A DNA stretch of 64,000 bases from Hyphomicrobium_A sp963776675 (lineage in GTDB: Bacteria > Pseudomonadota > Alphaproteobacteria > Rhizobiales > Hyphomicrobiaceae), in the NCBI GenBank assembly GCA_963776675.1, contig CAVZNR010000029.1, forward strand, positions 136,518-200,517. Reading direction: 5' to 3'. The translations under genes and the position numbers were made by a program. Numbering within the stretch: the stretch's first letter is position 1; every line of letters begins with the position of its first letter. The notes under the pieces were generated by a model. It did no database searches. It was not told the origin of the DNA and saw nothing but the letters and a program-made list of their open reading frames with translations. Shown here one piece after another: positions 20,498-28,754 of this stretch.

Positions 20498-20910
20498 CAC
20501 GCGACAGGCCGTTGCAAAGCACCTCTGCTCCGACCATCGCCGATTTCGAGGCGATAGCGGCAGAAGCCTACGCCCGTCTGCCTGCGGAGTTTCGTGACAA
20601 GAGCAACGATCTGCTGATTCGCGTCGAGGACTTCGCGACCGAGGACGTTCTGACGCATCTCGGCATCGGCGATGCCTACGAGCTGCTCGGCCTTTACCAC
20701 GGTGTCAGCCTCAATCATAAAAGTGTGATGGATCTGCCACGCCAGCCTGACATGGTATTCTTGTACCGACGGCCGATTCTGGAGGTGTGGGCGGAAAGCG
20801 GCGAAGCGCTGGACGATCTCATCACACACGTGCTGGTGCATGAAATCGGCCATCATTTCGGTTTCTCCGACGACGACATGGAGCGCATCGAAGCGGCCGC
20901 CGGCACGTAA
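20494..20910 (+). CDS. Metallopeptidase-like protein, zincin family PF06262
   Basis: 138 residues. The zinc site HVLVHEIGHHFGFSDDDMERIE holds an HExxH motif with a further aspartate, matching the zincin-like family PF06262 (DUF1025-type). Protease activity is inferred only; known members are cytoplasmic with no firm substrate. The start overlaps the end of the methyltransferase by four bases, so the two are probably translated together. Confidence 0.85.
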   Translation: MTRDRPLQSTSAPTIADFEAIAAEAYARLPAEFRDKSNDLLIRVEDFATEDVLTHLGIGDAYELLGLYHGVSLNHKSVMDLPRQPDMVFLYRRPILEVWAESGEALDDLITHVLVHEIGHHFGFSDDDMERIEAAAGT

Positions 20911-21027
20911 GCCTCGCGTTAACAATGTAAGTTGCAGTTTGGCGACGCTCTAGCCCGCTTGTCTCAGGTTCGAAAGCACGCCATTCTACCCGCCAGCACC
21001 AAAGCACCGGGGGATTCCTATAGCGTC

Positions 21028-21555
21028 ATGAGGTCGATGCGCCGCGGATTTCGCCCGTTGGCCGGGGGACTGATTGCGCTGCTCGCGGCGCACTACCCGG
21101 TCGCGGCTCAAGACAGCAAATCGCCGACGCCCGAGCAGTACGTGGCGCACGTCGGCGGTGAGGCTGAGATCGTGCCGCCCGGCGAGTTCGTGCTCGACGG
21201 CATGAAGCTCTATTGCGGCACCCGCCCCACCGTGATCGACAACAAGCTCGACGACTACGGCGCCGCCTATCCGGGCTTCCTGATCATGAACATGAAGCTT
21301 CTGAACCGGGTCTCCACCCCGGTAAAGCTTTGGATCTACTCACACGAGTGCGGCCACCAGTTCCGCGGCCCCGACGAGGAGACCGCCGACTGTTTTGCGG
21401 TGCAGCGCGGGCGCCGGCAGGGCTGGCTGTCGCCGGGCGGCGTCGAGGAGATCTGCACGTTCATCGCCCCGGCCAAGGGTGACGCCATGCACTTTTCCGG
21501 CTCGCACCGCTGCGAGTACATGCGCCAGTGCTTCACGGAGTACCGCATCCGCTGA
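21028..21555 (+). CDS. Exported protein with HECGH zinc motif
   Basis: 175 residues from ATG 21028. A signal peptide (residues ~1-28, ending near VAAQ) precedes a domain with CGTRPTVID, a hydrophobic FLIMNMKLLNRV, and the motif YSHECGHQFRGPDEETADCFAVQRG, which looks like a zinc-metalloprotease site. Six cysteines suggest disulfides in the envelope. It follows the PF06262 gene by 117 bp. I do not know a named family; a catalytic role is inference. Confidence 0.65.
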   Translation: MRSMRRGFRPLAGGLIALLAAHYPVAAQDSKSPTPEQYVAHVGGEAEIVPPGEFVLDGMKLYCGTRPTVIDNKLDDYGAAYPGFLIMNMKLLNRVSTPVKLWIYSHECGHQFRGPDEETADCFAVQRGRRQGWLSPGGVEEICTFIAPAKGDAMHFSGSHRCEYMRQCFTEYRIR

Positions 21556-21629
21556 GGCGTAAGACTTGTCCCCGCCTTAGCGTGTCCGCCTAAGCTCGGC
21601 CTTTGCGCCTTGCGAGAGGCTGAACCGAC

Positions 21630-22061
21630 TTGCGCCTCGCCGACTATGCCCAGCGCCTCCTCTGCCTCGCTGAGACCGTCCATCGTTGGCTCGGTGCGCT
21701 CTCCGGCCTCGATGACCGGCGGAGGGCTCGGATTGCGGGCTATGCCGACAGGATCGCTGACACCCTCGCCCGTGCCGCAGGCGCCCTGAGCCGTCTCAGC
21801 GCCTCCCCTCGCAACAACCGGGCCCGTCAGCAGGCGATCCGCGAGCTGGGCCGGATTTCCGGATATATCGAGACTATGGTCGGCGCGCTCGAGCATAACC
21901 TTGACGGGCGCAAGCTTGCCGGCGTTAAAAGGCGCCTGGAGCAGCTTCGGCCGGGCGAATTGTATGAATGCGTGATGTCCGGCCGCAGACCCGAGCACAT
22001 CGACCGCTTGGCCTCGGCGGAAGGTTATTTCCGGGCCCTGGCGGATGGATTGCGGACGTGA
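21630..22061 (+). CDS. Hypothetical protein
   Basis: 143 residues starting at TTG. No hydrophobic stretch long enough for a membrane span; the protein is rich in Ala, Arg and Leu and likely helical (RRARIAGYADRIADTLARAAGALSRLSA). A conserved-looking end DRLASAEGYFRALADGL is present. I do not recognise it. It sits between the HECGH protein and leuD; the coding case rests on the open frame and codon pattern. Confidence 0.4.
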   Translation: MRLADYAQRLLCLAETVHRWLGALSGLDDRRRARIAGYADRIADTLARAAGALSRLSASPRNNRARQQAIRELGRISGYIETMVGALEHNLDGRKLAGVKRRLEQLRPGELYECVMSGRRPEHIDRLASAEGYFRALADGLRT

Positions 22062-22094
22062 AGATCAGGAAGACAGCCTGACCAGAGAGACCCG

Positions 22095-22700
22095 ATGGAC
22101 AAGTTCACAAGTTTGACCGGTGTCGCAGCCCCGCTGCCCCTGCGCAACGTCGACACCGACATGATCATCCCCAAGCAGTTCTTGAAGACCATTCTGCGCA
22201 CCGGGCTGGGAAAGAGCCTGTTTTTCGAGATGCGCTATGACCAGGACGGCAAGGAGGTGGATGACTTCGTCCTCAACAAGCCGGCCTATCGCAAGGCGCA
22301 GATTCTGGTGACGGGTGAGAACTTCGGCTGCGGCTCCTCGCGCGAGCACGCGCCCTGGGCGCTCATGGATTTCGGCATCCGCTGCATCATCGCGCCGGAC
22401 TTCGCCGACATCTTCTACAACAACTGCTTCCAGAACGGCATCCTGCCGATCAAGCTGCCTCAGGCTGAGGTCGACAAGCTCATGGACGACGCGAGCCGCG
22501 GGTCGAACGCGACGCTCACCGTCAATCTCGAGAAACAGGAAATCCGCGGGCCCGACGGCGGCGTCATCAAGTTTGATATCGACCCGTTCCGCAAGCATTG
22601 TCTGCTCAACGGCCTCGACAACATCGGTCTGACGCTGGAGAAACAGCAGGCGATCGAGGCCTTCGAGGAGAAGGCGCAAGCAGTGCGCCCCTGGGCGTAA
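22095..22700 (+). CDS. leuD: 3-isopropylmalate dehydratase small subunit
   Basis: 201 residues. Partner of LeuC in the second step of leucine synthesis. It opens with MDKFTSLTGVAAPLPLRNVDTDMIIPKQF, and the swivel-domain signature ENFGCGSSREHAPWAL is present. It is about 2.4 kb downstream of leuC, with four unrelated genes between, and is intact. Confidence 0.97.
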   Translation: MDKFTSLTGVAAPLPLRNVDTDMIIPKQFLKTILRTGLGKSLFFEMRYDQDGKEVDDFVLNKPAYRKAQILVTGENFGCGSSREHAPWALMDFGIRCIIAPDFADIFYNNCFQNGILPIKLPQAEVDKLMDDASRGSNATLTVNLEKQEIRGPDGGVIKFDIDPFRKHCLLNGLDNIGLTLEKQQAIEAFEEKAQAVRPWA

Positions 22701-22751
22701 ACCGGGCGACGAGTGGGCGTAAGCCGCCAACCCCATGACGGAGACGATCCC

Positions 22752-23240
22752 ATGTGGCGTTCAATCGCGATTTTTCTGGCCGGCGGCGTGCTGGGCGTAG
22801 GCGCCGGAACGGCGCTCGGGTTCCTGCTCTTTCCCTTCGTATTCCCTCCGCCGCCTGCCAACGATCAGTTGACAGCGGCCGAGCAGACCGACGTGGTCGC
22901 CAAGGGCAAGTTCACTCAGGCCAACCCCAGCGATCCCCTGCACTACGGCAAGGGCGATGTGACCGTCTACAAGGAGACCGTGTTTCTCGAGCCCGATTTC
23001 GAGGTCGGGCCGGGGCCGGACTTCCACGTCTATCTCGTGCCCAAAGCGGAGGTACGTAACGCCTCCGACGTCGATGGCACCATGTTCGTCGATCTGGGCA
23101 AGCTGCGCAGCTTCAAGGGCAGCCAGAAGTACGATATCCCCGCCGGCGTCGACCTTGAGAAGTTTCCCAGCGTCGTCATCTGGTGCCAGCAGTTCGGCGT
23201 GTTGATCTCGCCGGCAGATCTCAGCTTCGACGCGAGCTAA
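22752..23240 (+). CDS. DM13 domain-containing membrane-anchored protein
   Basis: 162 residues from MWRSIAIFLAGGVLGVG. One N-terminal membrane anchor (about residues 3-28) is followed by an extracytoplasmic DM13 domain, seen as GPDFHVYLVPKAEVRNASDV, FVDLGKLRSFKGSQKYDIP and SVVIWCQQFGVLISPADL. DM13 domains are thought to serve redox or electron-transfer roles, with the conserved cysteine in WCQQFGV. It follows leuD by 51 bp. Confidence 0.85.
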   Translation: MWRSIAIFLAGGVLGVGAGTALGFLLFPFVFPPPPANDQLTAAEQTDVVAKGKFTQANPSDPLHYGKGDVTVYKETVFLEPDFEVGPGPDFHVYLVPKAEVRNASDVDGTMFVDLGKLRSFKGSQKYDIPAGVDLEKFPSVVIWCQQFGVLISPADLSFDAS

Positions 23241-23255
23241 CCAACGGAGAAAACG

Positions 23256-23651
23256 ATGGTGAAGCCGATCCACATGATGGTGCGCGTCAAGGACGAGGCG
23301 CGCTCCGTCGACTTCTACCGCCGCGCATTTGGGCTCGAGATCGCCGAGCGCGTCGATTTTCCCGACTTCACTCTGATTTACATGCGTCCGCCAAAGGGCG
23401 ACTTCGAGGTCGAGCTGACTGTCAACAAGGGACGCACCGAGACCTACAACCTCGGCGACGGCTACGGGCACATCGCCTTTGCCAGCGACGATCTCGACGC
23501 CGAGCGTGCGCGCATGACGGAAGCCGGTCTGTCGCCCAAGGACATCAAGGAGATGATGCACGACGGCAAGCCGTTCGGGCGCTTCTTCTTCATCGAGGAT
23601 CCGGATGGCTACAAGATCGAGGTCCTGCAGAAAGGCGGCCGCTTCCAGTAA
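23256..23651 (+). CDS. VOC family protein, lactoylglutathione lyase-like
   Basis: 131 residues. A glyoxalase/bleomycin-resistance fold: MVRVKDEARSVDFYRRAFGLE at the N-terminus, a GYGHIAFASDDLD centre and FFIEDPDGYKIEVLQK at the end. Metal ligands His, Glu and Glu are in place as in glyoxalase I, which turns the methylglyoxal-glutathione adduct into lactoylglutathione. It lies 15 bp after the DM13 gene, so the two are likely co-transcribed. Confidence 0.85.
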   Translation: MVKPIHMMVRVKDEARSVDFYRRAFGLEIAERVDFPDFTLIYMRPPKGDFEVELTVNKGRTETYNLGDGYGHIAFASDDLDAERARMTEAGLSPKDIKEMMHDGKPFGRFFFIEDPDGYKIEVLQKGGRFQ

Positions 23652-23668
23652 CCGGCGGCGACGCGCAC

Positions 23669-23977
23669 CTACCAGTCGCTGCCGGTATCGTGAGGTACTG
23701 GCTTCTTGAGATTTGGCGGCGTGTTCATCGGCCAGGAGGCGCCGAGGTTGCGCAGGTACGACGCGTCGTTGGGCGGCTGGCACCAGAGATTGCCATAAAA
23801 GCCGTACGGCCCGTTGGTAGGTGTGCAGTCACGTACGGGGCGCTGCCGCCGCGCACCTACGCTGACGCGCATGTCGCTTGCTGCGACCGAGAGCGACGGA
23901 ATGCCGGCAGCTTCAGCGGCGGGAACGGTGGTGGAGAACGCGGCTCCGACAAGAGCGCAGGCGAGCAACGGGCGCAT
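23669..23977 (-). CDS. Small secreted protein, paralogue 1 of a tandem pair
   Basis: 102 residues from MRPLLACALVGAAF. A signal peptide precedes a variable stretch and then a conserved C-terminal module: RDCTPTNGPYGFYGNLWCQ, PPNDASYLRNLGASWP and TPPNLKKP. Two cysteines would form a disulfide outside the cytoplasm. The next gene upstream on the same strand carries the same module. I do not know a named family. Confidence 0.7.
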   Translation of the reverse strand: MRPLLACALVGAAFSTTVPAAEAAGIPSLSVAASDMRVSVGARRQRPVRDCTPTNGPYGFYGNLWCQPPNDASYLRNLGASWPMNTPPNLKKPVPHDTGSDW

Positions 23978-24130
23978 GGGCTTCCCCCAATTGATGAGTG
24001 GCTTGCCTTGGAGTCTAGCTGCAGCGCCTTTCAATTCCGGATGGAGCGCGAACGGCATTTGGCGCGAATGCGCGCGCAGCTCTTTACGCCGCGTTGACGA
24101 GCAAGTTTCGCCGTTGGCGCTGCGTGCGCG

Positions 24131-24433
24131 CTACCAGTCGTTGCTGTTGTCTGGCTTTGAGTTTTTGAGCGCCGGCGGTGTCTTCTGCGGCCACGACGCG
24201 CTCAAGTTGCGCATGTAGGACATTTCATTGGGCGGCTGACACCAGATGTTGCCGTAAAAGCCGTACGGCCCGTTGGTGGGCGTGCAGTCCCTGCGCGGAC
24301 GCGTTTGTTTCTGCGCGACGGTGGCGACGATGGCTTGAGATCGCGCCCCGGGAGCCGAAAACGGGCTTGCGTTGGCGGCTGTGGTGGTAATCAGTGCCGC
24401 TGCGGCGACGACCAAGACGGTGCGAGCATGCAT
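24131..24433 (-). CDS. Small secreted protein, paralogue 2 of a tandem pair
   Basis: 100 residues. Signal peptide (MHARTVLVVAAAALITTTAANA), then a linker and the module RDCTPTNGPYGFYGNIWCQ, PPNEMSYMRNLSASWP, TPPALKNSKPDN. Nearly all of the module's aromatic, Gly, Pro and Cys residues match the neighbouring paralogue, while the N-terminal halves differ. The strong conservation of the module implies a structural or binding role in the envelope. Confidence 0.72.
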   Translation of the reverse strand: MHARTVLVVAAAALITTTAANASPFSAPGARSQAIVATVAQKQTRPRRDCTPTNGPYGFYGNIWCQPPNEMSYMRNLSASWPQKTPPALKNSKPDNSNDW

Positions 24434-24589
24434 GGCGTTTCATCCTTTCGTGGCGCGTGACGACGCTGTTGGCGGCACCTTGCGGGCACAACCCTTGCCG
24501 TTTCACCGCGCGGCGAACACCAATTCGTCGAAAATTCTCTGGGATAGGTAGGACCGGGCGAGCGCGCCCGCTTGACCGGCCTCGGGGCG

Positions 24590-25090
24590 CTAGATCCGCG
24601 CGCTGCGTGTCTCGATCAGGGCGCCTGACAGCACGCCGGAGAAGTCGCGCCGCTCGTCGTCGGTTAGGAATCGGCCGAAAGAGAGCTCGCGCCCGTGCGA
24701 GGCAAGCCGCAGGTCCGTCCGCCCCTGTGGGCCCTCGGCGACGAACACGCGCACCCAGTAAGGGTTGAAATCGAAGGTTTCGCGCTTGCCCGAAGGATGC
24801 ACGCGCGTGACAGTCAGCGTCTCCGGAGTCAGCTCGACCGTTTCGTATACGCGGCCCGATCGGTAGTTGAGCTTGAACGCGATGTAAACGAGGGCGACGT
24901 CGAGACCGAAGAAGCCGAACACCGGCCACGCGCCCATCAAAAGAAACACCATGCCCGTCACGAAGCTCACGCCACCGATCGCCAGCATCAGCACGAGAAA
25001 GCCGCGCGGACCCAGGGACCGATGCGGATGCAGGATCGCGCGGAAGGCGCGCTCCCCGGGCTCGCCAGGACCAATTTCGCTCATGCGCAC
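24590..25090 (-). CDS. DUF2244 family membrane protein
   Basis: 166 residues. Opens with an RAILHPHRSLGPRGF segment, then two adjacent membrane helices (about residues 28-70), then a soluble part with GRVYETVELTPETLTVTRVHPSGKRETFDFNPYWVRV, all as in DUF2244. Function unknown. Two in-frame ATGs (25090, 25084) are possible. It is divergent from nth, with only 24 bp between the starts. Confidence 0.85.
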   Translation of the reverse strand: MRMSEIGPGEPGERAFRAILHPHRSLGPRGFLVLMLAIGGVSFVTGMVFLLMGAWPVFGFFGLDVALVYIAFKLNYRSGRVYETVELTPETLTVTRVHPSGKRETFDFNPYWVRVFVAEGPQGRTDLRLASHGRELSFGRFLTDDERRDFSGVLSGALIETRSARI

Positions 25091-25114
25091 AGCCTACCCG
25101 GTAAGGTCGCCAAG

Positions 25115-25846
25115 ATGAAGAGCCCCGAACGGACGCGTGCAAGGCTCAAGGCTGCCGCAGCCAAACAGCCGCGCAAGAAGCCTACTCGATCCGTTTCCAA
25201 GCGCGCCTCCAAGCTGAGCGAGGCCGACATCGCCGAGATCTTCCGCCGCTTTCAGGCGGCCGATCCCGACCCCAAGAGCGAGCTCGAGTACGTTAACCCG
25301 TACACGCTTCTCGTGGCCGTCGTTCTGTCCGCGCAGGCGACCGACGCCGGCGTCAACAAGGCGACCCGCGCACTGTTCAAGATCGCCGATACGCCCGAGA
25401 AAATGCTTAATCTCGGCGAGGACAAGGTGCGCGACGCCATCAAGACCATTGGCCTCTATCGTAACAAGGCGCGCAACGTCATCCTGCTGTCGCGCCAGCT
25501 CATCGACAGGCATGCAGGCGAGGTGCCGCGCGAGCGCGAGGCGCTGGAGGCGCTTCCGGGCGTGGGGCGCAAGACCGCCAACGTCGTCTTGAACGTGGCG
25601 TTCGGCGAGCCGACGCTGGCGGTCGATACGCATGTGTTTCGGGTCGCCAACAGGATCGGCCTTTCCAAAGGGAGCACGCCGCTCGCTGTCGAAGAGGATC
25701 TCCTGCGCGTCATTCCGCCGAAGTATGCCCTCCACGCCCACCATTGGCTCATCCTGCACGGCCGCTATGTCTGCAAGGCGCGCAAGCCGGAGTGCCCGAC
25801 TTGTCTCATTCGCGACCTGTGCCTCTATCCGGCCAAGACCCTCTAA
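25115..25846 (+). CDS. nth: Endonuclease III (DNA glycosylase/AP lyase)
   Basis: 243 residues. Removes oxidised pyrimidines in base-excision repair. The helix-hairpin-helix LPGVGRKTANVVLN carries the catalytic lysine (LSAQATD region) and GVGRKTA; the catalytic aspartate is in VDTHVFRVANRIG. The C-terminal iron-sulfur site shows cysteines spaced C-X6-C-X2-C-X5-C (CKARKPECPTCLIRDLC). The N-terminal ~40 residues are Lys/Arg-rich, longer than in E. coli Nth, and probably a disordered DNA-binding tail. Confidence 0.95.
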   Translation: MKSPERTRARLKAAAAKQPRKKPTRSVSKRASKLSEADIAEIFRRFQAADPDPKSELEYVNPYTLLVAVVLSAQATDAGVNKATRALFKIADTPEKMLNLGEDKVRDAIKTIGLYRNKARNVILLSRQLIDRHAGEVPREREALEALPGVGRKTANVVLNVAFGEPTLAVDTHVFRVANRIGLSKGSTPLAVEEDLLRVIPPKYALHAHHWLILHGRYVCKARKPECPTCLIRDLCLYPAKTL

Positions 25847-26039
25847 ATCCATCTTGCCGTGCGAGGTTCATGCAACAGTTGCCCGGATGGTCGGTTGTTG
25901 CGGTATTGCGTTAACACTCCGGTGTCTTGGGTTGGAGCCTTGAGCCCGATTTGCGGGCACCAAATGTGGCGCGCCGTGCCCCAGGGGTTATCGCCGCATC
26001 TCGCTTTTACCAGAAAGGCCAGTGGACCCCTTAAGCCAC

Positions 26040-26074
26040 GCAATACGTCTGACCTGTAACGTTTGACGTATTGC
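26040..26074. promoter_or_regulatory. Perfect 10-bp inverted repeat before the c-di-GMP gene
   Basis: GCAATACGTC and its exact complement GACGTATTGC are separated by 15 bp and lie about 40 bp before the ATG of the PAS-GGDEF-EAL gene. Half-site centres are 25 bp apart. No T-tract follows, so it is not an nth terminator. An operator is the likeliest reading; a leader hairpin is the alternative. Confidence 0.45.
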
Positions 26075-26112
26075 AGCTTTGTGATTTTCGAACCTTTGAG
26101 GGGCGCACTTTC

Positions 26113-27948
26113 ATGGATGACGACGGCAAGCCGCGCGATTCCGGCGAGGCTCACGGCGAATCTCGGATCGCTTCGCCGCAATGCATCAGGGGTGCACACG
26201 ATGCCGAACTGATCGAACTCGACCCCGTCGAGCTCCTGCTCGAGCAAAAGCGGAAGCTCGAGCAGCTCAATACCTGGTTCGATATCGCCCTCAACAACAT
26301 GGTGCGCGGCTTGTCGATGTTCGACGCCGATCAGCGCCTCATCGTCTGCAATCAAAGCTACCGGCAAATGTACGGGTTGCCCGAGGAGCTCACGCGTCCC
26401 GGCACGCCTTTGGCGGAAATCGTTCGCTTCCATGTGCGCCAAGAGACCGGCCGCGACGGTGCAGAGGAAACTGCCAAGCAGGCCAAGTGGCTCGCCCGGC
26501 ATTTGGCGAAGCTGGCTGAGGGGGTCTCCTTCACACACATCCAGAATCTCAAGGGCGGCCGCAAGTTCCTCGTGACCTACCAGCCGTTGGCCGATGGCGG
26601 CTGGGTCGACATCCAGGAGGACATTACTGAGAAGCGGAGGGCCGAAGAGCGCATCGAGTGGCTGGCGCGGCATGATCCACTGACCGGCGTTGCCAATCGC
26701 TTCCACTTCCGGGAGGTATTCGAGAACGCGTTAATGGGCCTGAGCGACGGCAGGCAGTTGGCGTTGCACTGGCTGGACCTCGACCAGTTCAAGGCGGTGA
26801 ACGATACGCTCGGACATCCCGTGGGTGATGTCCTCTTGAGGACCGTGGCCCGCCGGTTGCGCGCCAGCGTGCGCAAGGCGGATTTTCTGGGCCGGCTCGG
26901 AGGCGATGAGTTTGCCATTATTCAGTCCGATGTGCGCAGCGCCGATCAGCCTGGGCAGTTGGCCAGGCGGGTCCTGCACGACATCTGTCGGCCCTATCAC
27001 ATCCAGGGCCAAACGGTGTCAATCAGCGCGAGTGTCGGCATCGTGAGGGTGCCCGAGCACGGCACGACGGTTGATGAGCTCCTGAAGAACGCCGATATCG
27101 CGCTCTACGACGTCAAGCAGTCGGGACGGCAGGGCTATTCGGTCTTTCGCGGAAGCGGATCGCTGGGCGGTGACGCCAATCACCGCCTCGACGGCGAGAT
27201 TCACGCAGCTCTTGTCGGAAAGCAGTTCGAGCTTCACTATCAGCCCGTCTTGAATCTCAAGTCGCAGCACGTGACATGCTGCGAGGCATTGCTGCGCTGG
27301 CGTCATCCACGCGACGGGCTCTTGCCGCCTGCGCGCTTCCTTTCGGCGGCGGAGCGCACCGGCCTCATCCACGATATCGGGCGGTGGGTTCTCAACCAAG
27401 CGTGCCAGGAAGCCAGGCGTTGGACCGACACAGTCGGTGTCACGGTCAACCTATCGTCGCTTCAGCTTGAGGCCGGCGACCTCCCCGGAATCGTGCGCAG
27501 GGTGCTGGGAGAGGCAGGATTGAAGCCGTCGCGACTTAAGCTGGAGGTTGCAGAATCGCTGCTCGACGGCAACGGATGTGCGCGGCGTCAGGCATTGCGC
27601 GATCTGCGCAAGATCGGCATCGGACTGACACTCGATGATTTCGGCAAGGCGAGCGGTGCCTTGAGCAACCTGCAGGCCTACCCCTTCGACGAGATCAAGA
27701 TCGACCGAGCCCTGGTAAAGGACGTGCCGGTGCGCGCCGACAGTGCCGCGATCGTGAAAGCAGTGGTCGATCTCGCCGAGTCACTCGGTATTCGCAGTGT
27801 GGCCGAAGGCGTGGAGACGCGCGACGAGCTCGAGATGATGGCGCGTGTCGGCTGCAACAAGGCGCAGGGCTACTACATCAGCCGGCCGGTGCCCGCCGGT
27901 GAGCTCCTCGCCGTGCTGACCGAATGCCCGCACAGGCTCGTTGCCTGA
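26113..27948 (+). CDS. PAS-GGDEF-EAL c-di-GMP enzyme
   Basis: 611 residues from ATG 26113 (GAGGGGC upstream), preferred over a TTG 42 bp earlier. An N-terminal PAS-type sensor (about residues 45-160, LNTWFDIALNNMVRGLSMFD) is followed by a GGDEF domain with intact RLGGDEFAII, and an EAL domain with CEALLRW, NLSSLQL, EVAESLL, LTLDDFGKASGAL, IKIDRALV and SVAEGVET. All catalytic positions of both domains look present, so either synthesis or hydrolysis is possible. No transmembrane segment; a cytoplasmic sensor is likely. Confidence 0.93.
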   Translation: MDDDGKPRDSGEAHGESRIASPQCIRGAHDAELIELDPVELLLEQKRKLEQLNTWFDIALNNMVRGLSMFDADQRLIVCNQSYRQMYGLPEELTRPGTPLAEIVRFHVRQETGRDGAEETAKQAKWLARHLAKLAEGVSFTHIQNLKGGRKFLVTYQPLADGGWVDIQEDITEKRRAEERIEWLARHDPLTGVANRFHFREVFENALMGLSDGRQLALHWLDLDQFKAVNDTLGHPVGDVLLRTVARRLRASVRKADFLGRLGGDEFAIIQSDVRSADQPGQLARRVLHDICRPYHIQGQTVSISASVGIVRVPEHGTTVDELLKNADIALYDVKQSGRQGYSVFRGSGSLGGDANHRLDGEIHAALVGKQFELHYQPVLNLKSQHVTCCEALLRWRHPRDGLLPPARFLSAAERTGLIHDIGRWVLNQACQEARRWTDTVGVTVNLSSLQLEAGDLPGIVRRVLGEAGLKPSRLKLEVAESLLDGNGCARRQALRDLRKIGIGLTLDDFGKASGALSNLQAYPFDEIKIDRALVKDVPVRADSAAIVKAVVDLAESLGIRSVAEGVETRDELEMMARVGCNKAQGYYISRPVPAGELLAVLTECPHRLVA

Positions 27949-27956
27949 CGTGGCCG

Positions 27957-28736
27957 TCAGCTCGGCGCGCGCACTGCAATCCCGGCGTCCGCCATGTGTG
28001 CTTTCGCCTCCGCAATCGTGTGCGTGCCGAAGTGGAAGATCGAGGCGGCGAGCACGGCGCTCGCATGGCCCTGCGTGATGCCTTCCACCAGGTGATCGAG
28101 CGTGCCCACACCGCCGGAGGCGATGACGGGCACGCTGACGGCGTCGGCGATGGCGCGCGTCAGCTCCAGGTCGAAGCCGGCCTTGGTGCCGTCGCGGTCC
28201 ATGGAGGTGAGCAGGATCTCGCCGGCTCCGAGCGCCACGACTTGCTGAGCGTATTCGACCGCGTCGATGCCGGTTGGCGTGCGCCCGCCGTGGGTGAAGA
28301 TTTCCCAGCGATTGGCCTCGCCCGGCTGCGATACCTTCTTGGCGTCGATGGCAACGACGATGCACTGCGCGCCGAACTTCTCCGACGCCAGCTTGACGAA
28401 TTGCCGATCGTTCACCGCCGCGGTGTTGATCGAAACTTTGTCGGCGCCGGCGTTCAGAAGCCGGCCGATGTCCTCGATGGTGCGCACGCCGCCGCCGACG
28501 GTGAGCGGCATGAAGCAGCGCTCCGCGGTGGCCTCGACGATGTGGAAGATGGTGTCGCGGTTCTCGTGGCTCGCCGTGATGTCGAGGAAGCACAGCTCGT
28601 CGGCACCGGCCGCGTCGTATGCGGCGGCCGCCTCGACCGGATCGCCTGCGTCGATCAGATCTACGAAATTGACGCCCTTGACGACGCGTCCGTCCTTCAC
28701 GTCGAGGCAGGGGATAATGCGGATCTTCAGGCTCAT
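27957..28736 (-). CDS. hisF: Imidazole glycerol phosphate synthase, cyclase subunit
   Basis: 259 residues. Opens with LKIRIIPCLDVKDGRVVKGVNF, carrying the first catalytic aspartate; the second is in CIVVAIDAKK. With HisH (31296-31949) it forms imidazole glycerol phosphate and AICAR. It is intact and ends eight bases from the convergent c-di-GMP gene. A ligase-like gene sits directly upstream, between it and hisA. Confidence 0.97.
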   Translation of the reverse strand: MSLKIRIIPCLDVKDGRVVKGVNFVDLIDAGDPVEAAAAYDAAGADELCFLDITASHENRDTIFHIVEATAERCFMPLTVGGGVRTIEDIGRLLNAGADKVSINTAAVNDRQFVKLASEKFGAQCIVVAIDAKKVSQPGEANRWEIFTHGGRTPTGIDAVEYAQQVVALGAGEILLTSMDRDGTKAGFDLELTRAIADAVSVPVIASGGVGTLDHLVEGITQGHASAVLAASIFHFGTHTIAEAKAHMADAGIAVRAPS

Positions 28737-28754
28737 GTCAGCGTGCGCCCGCTT

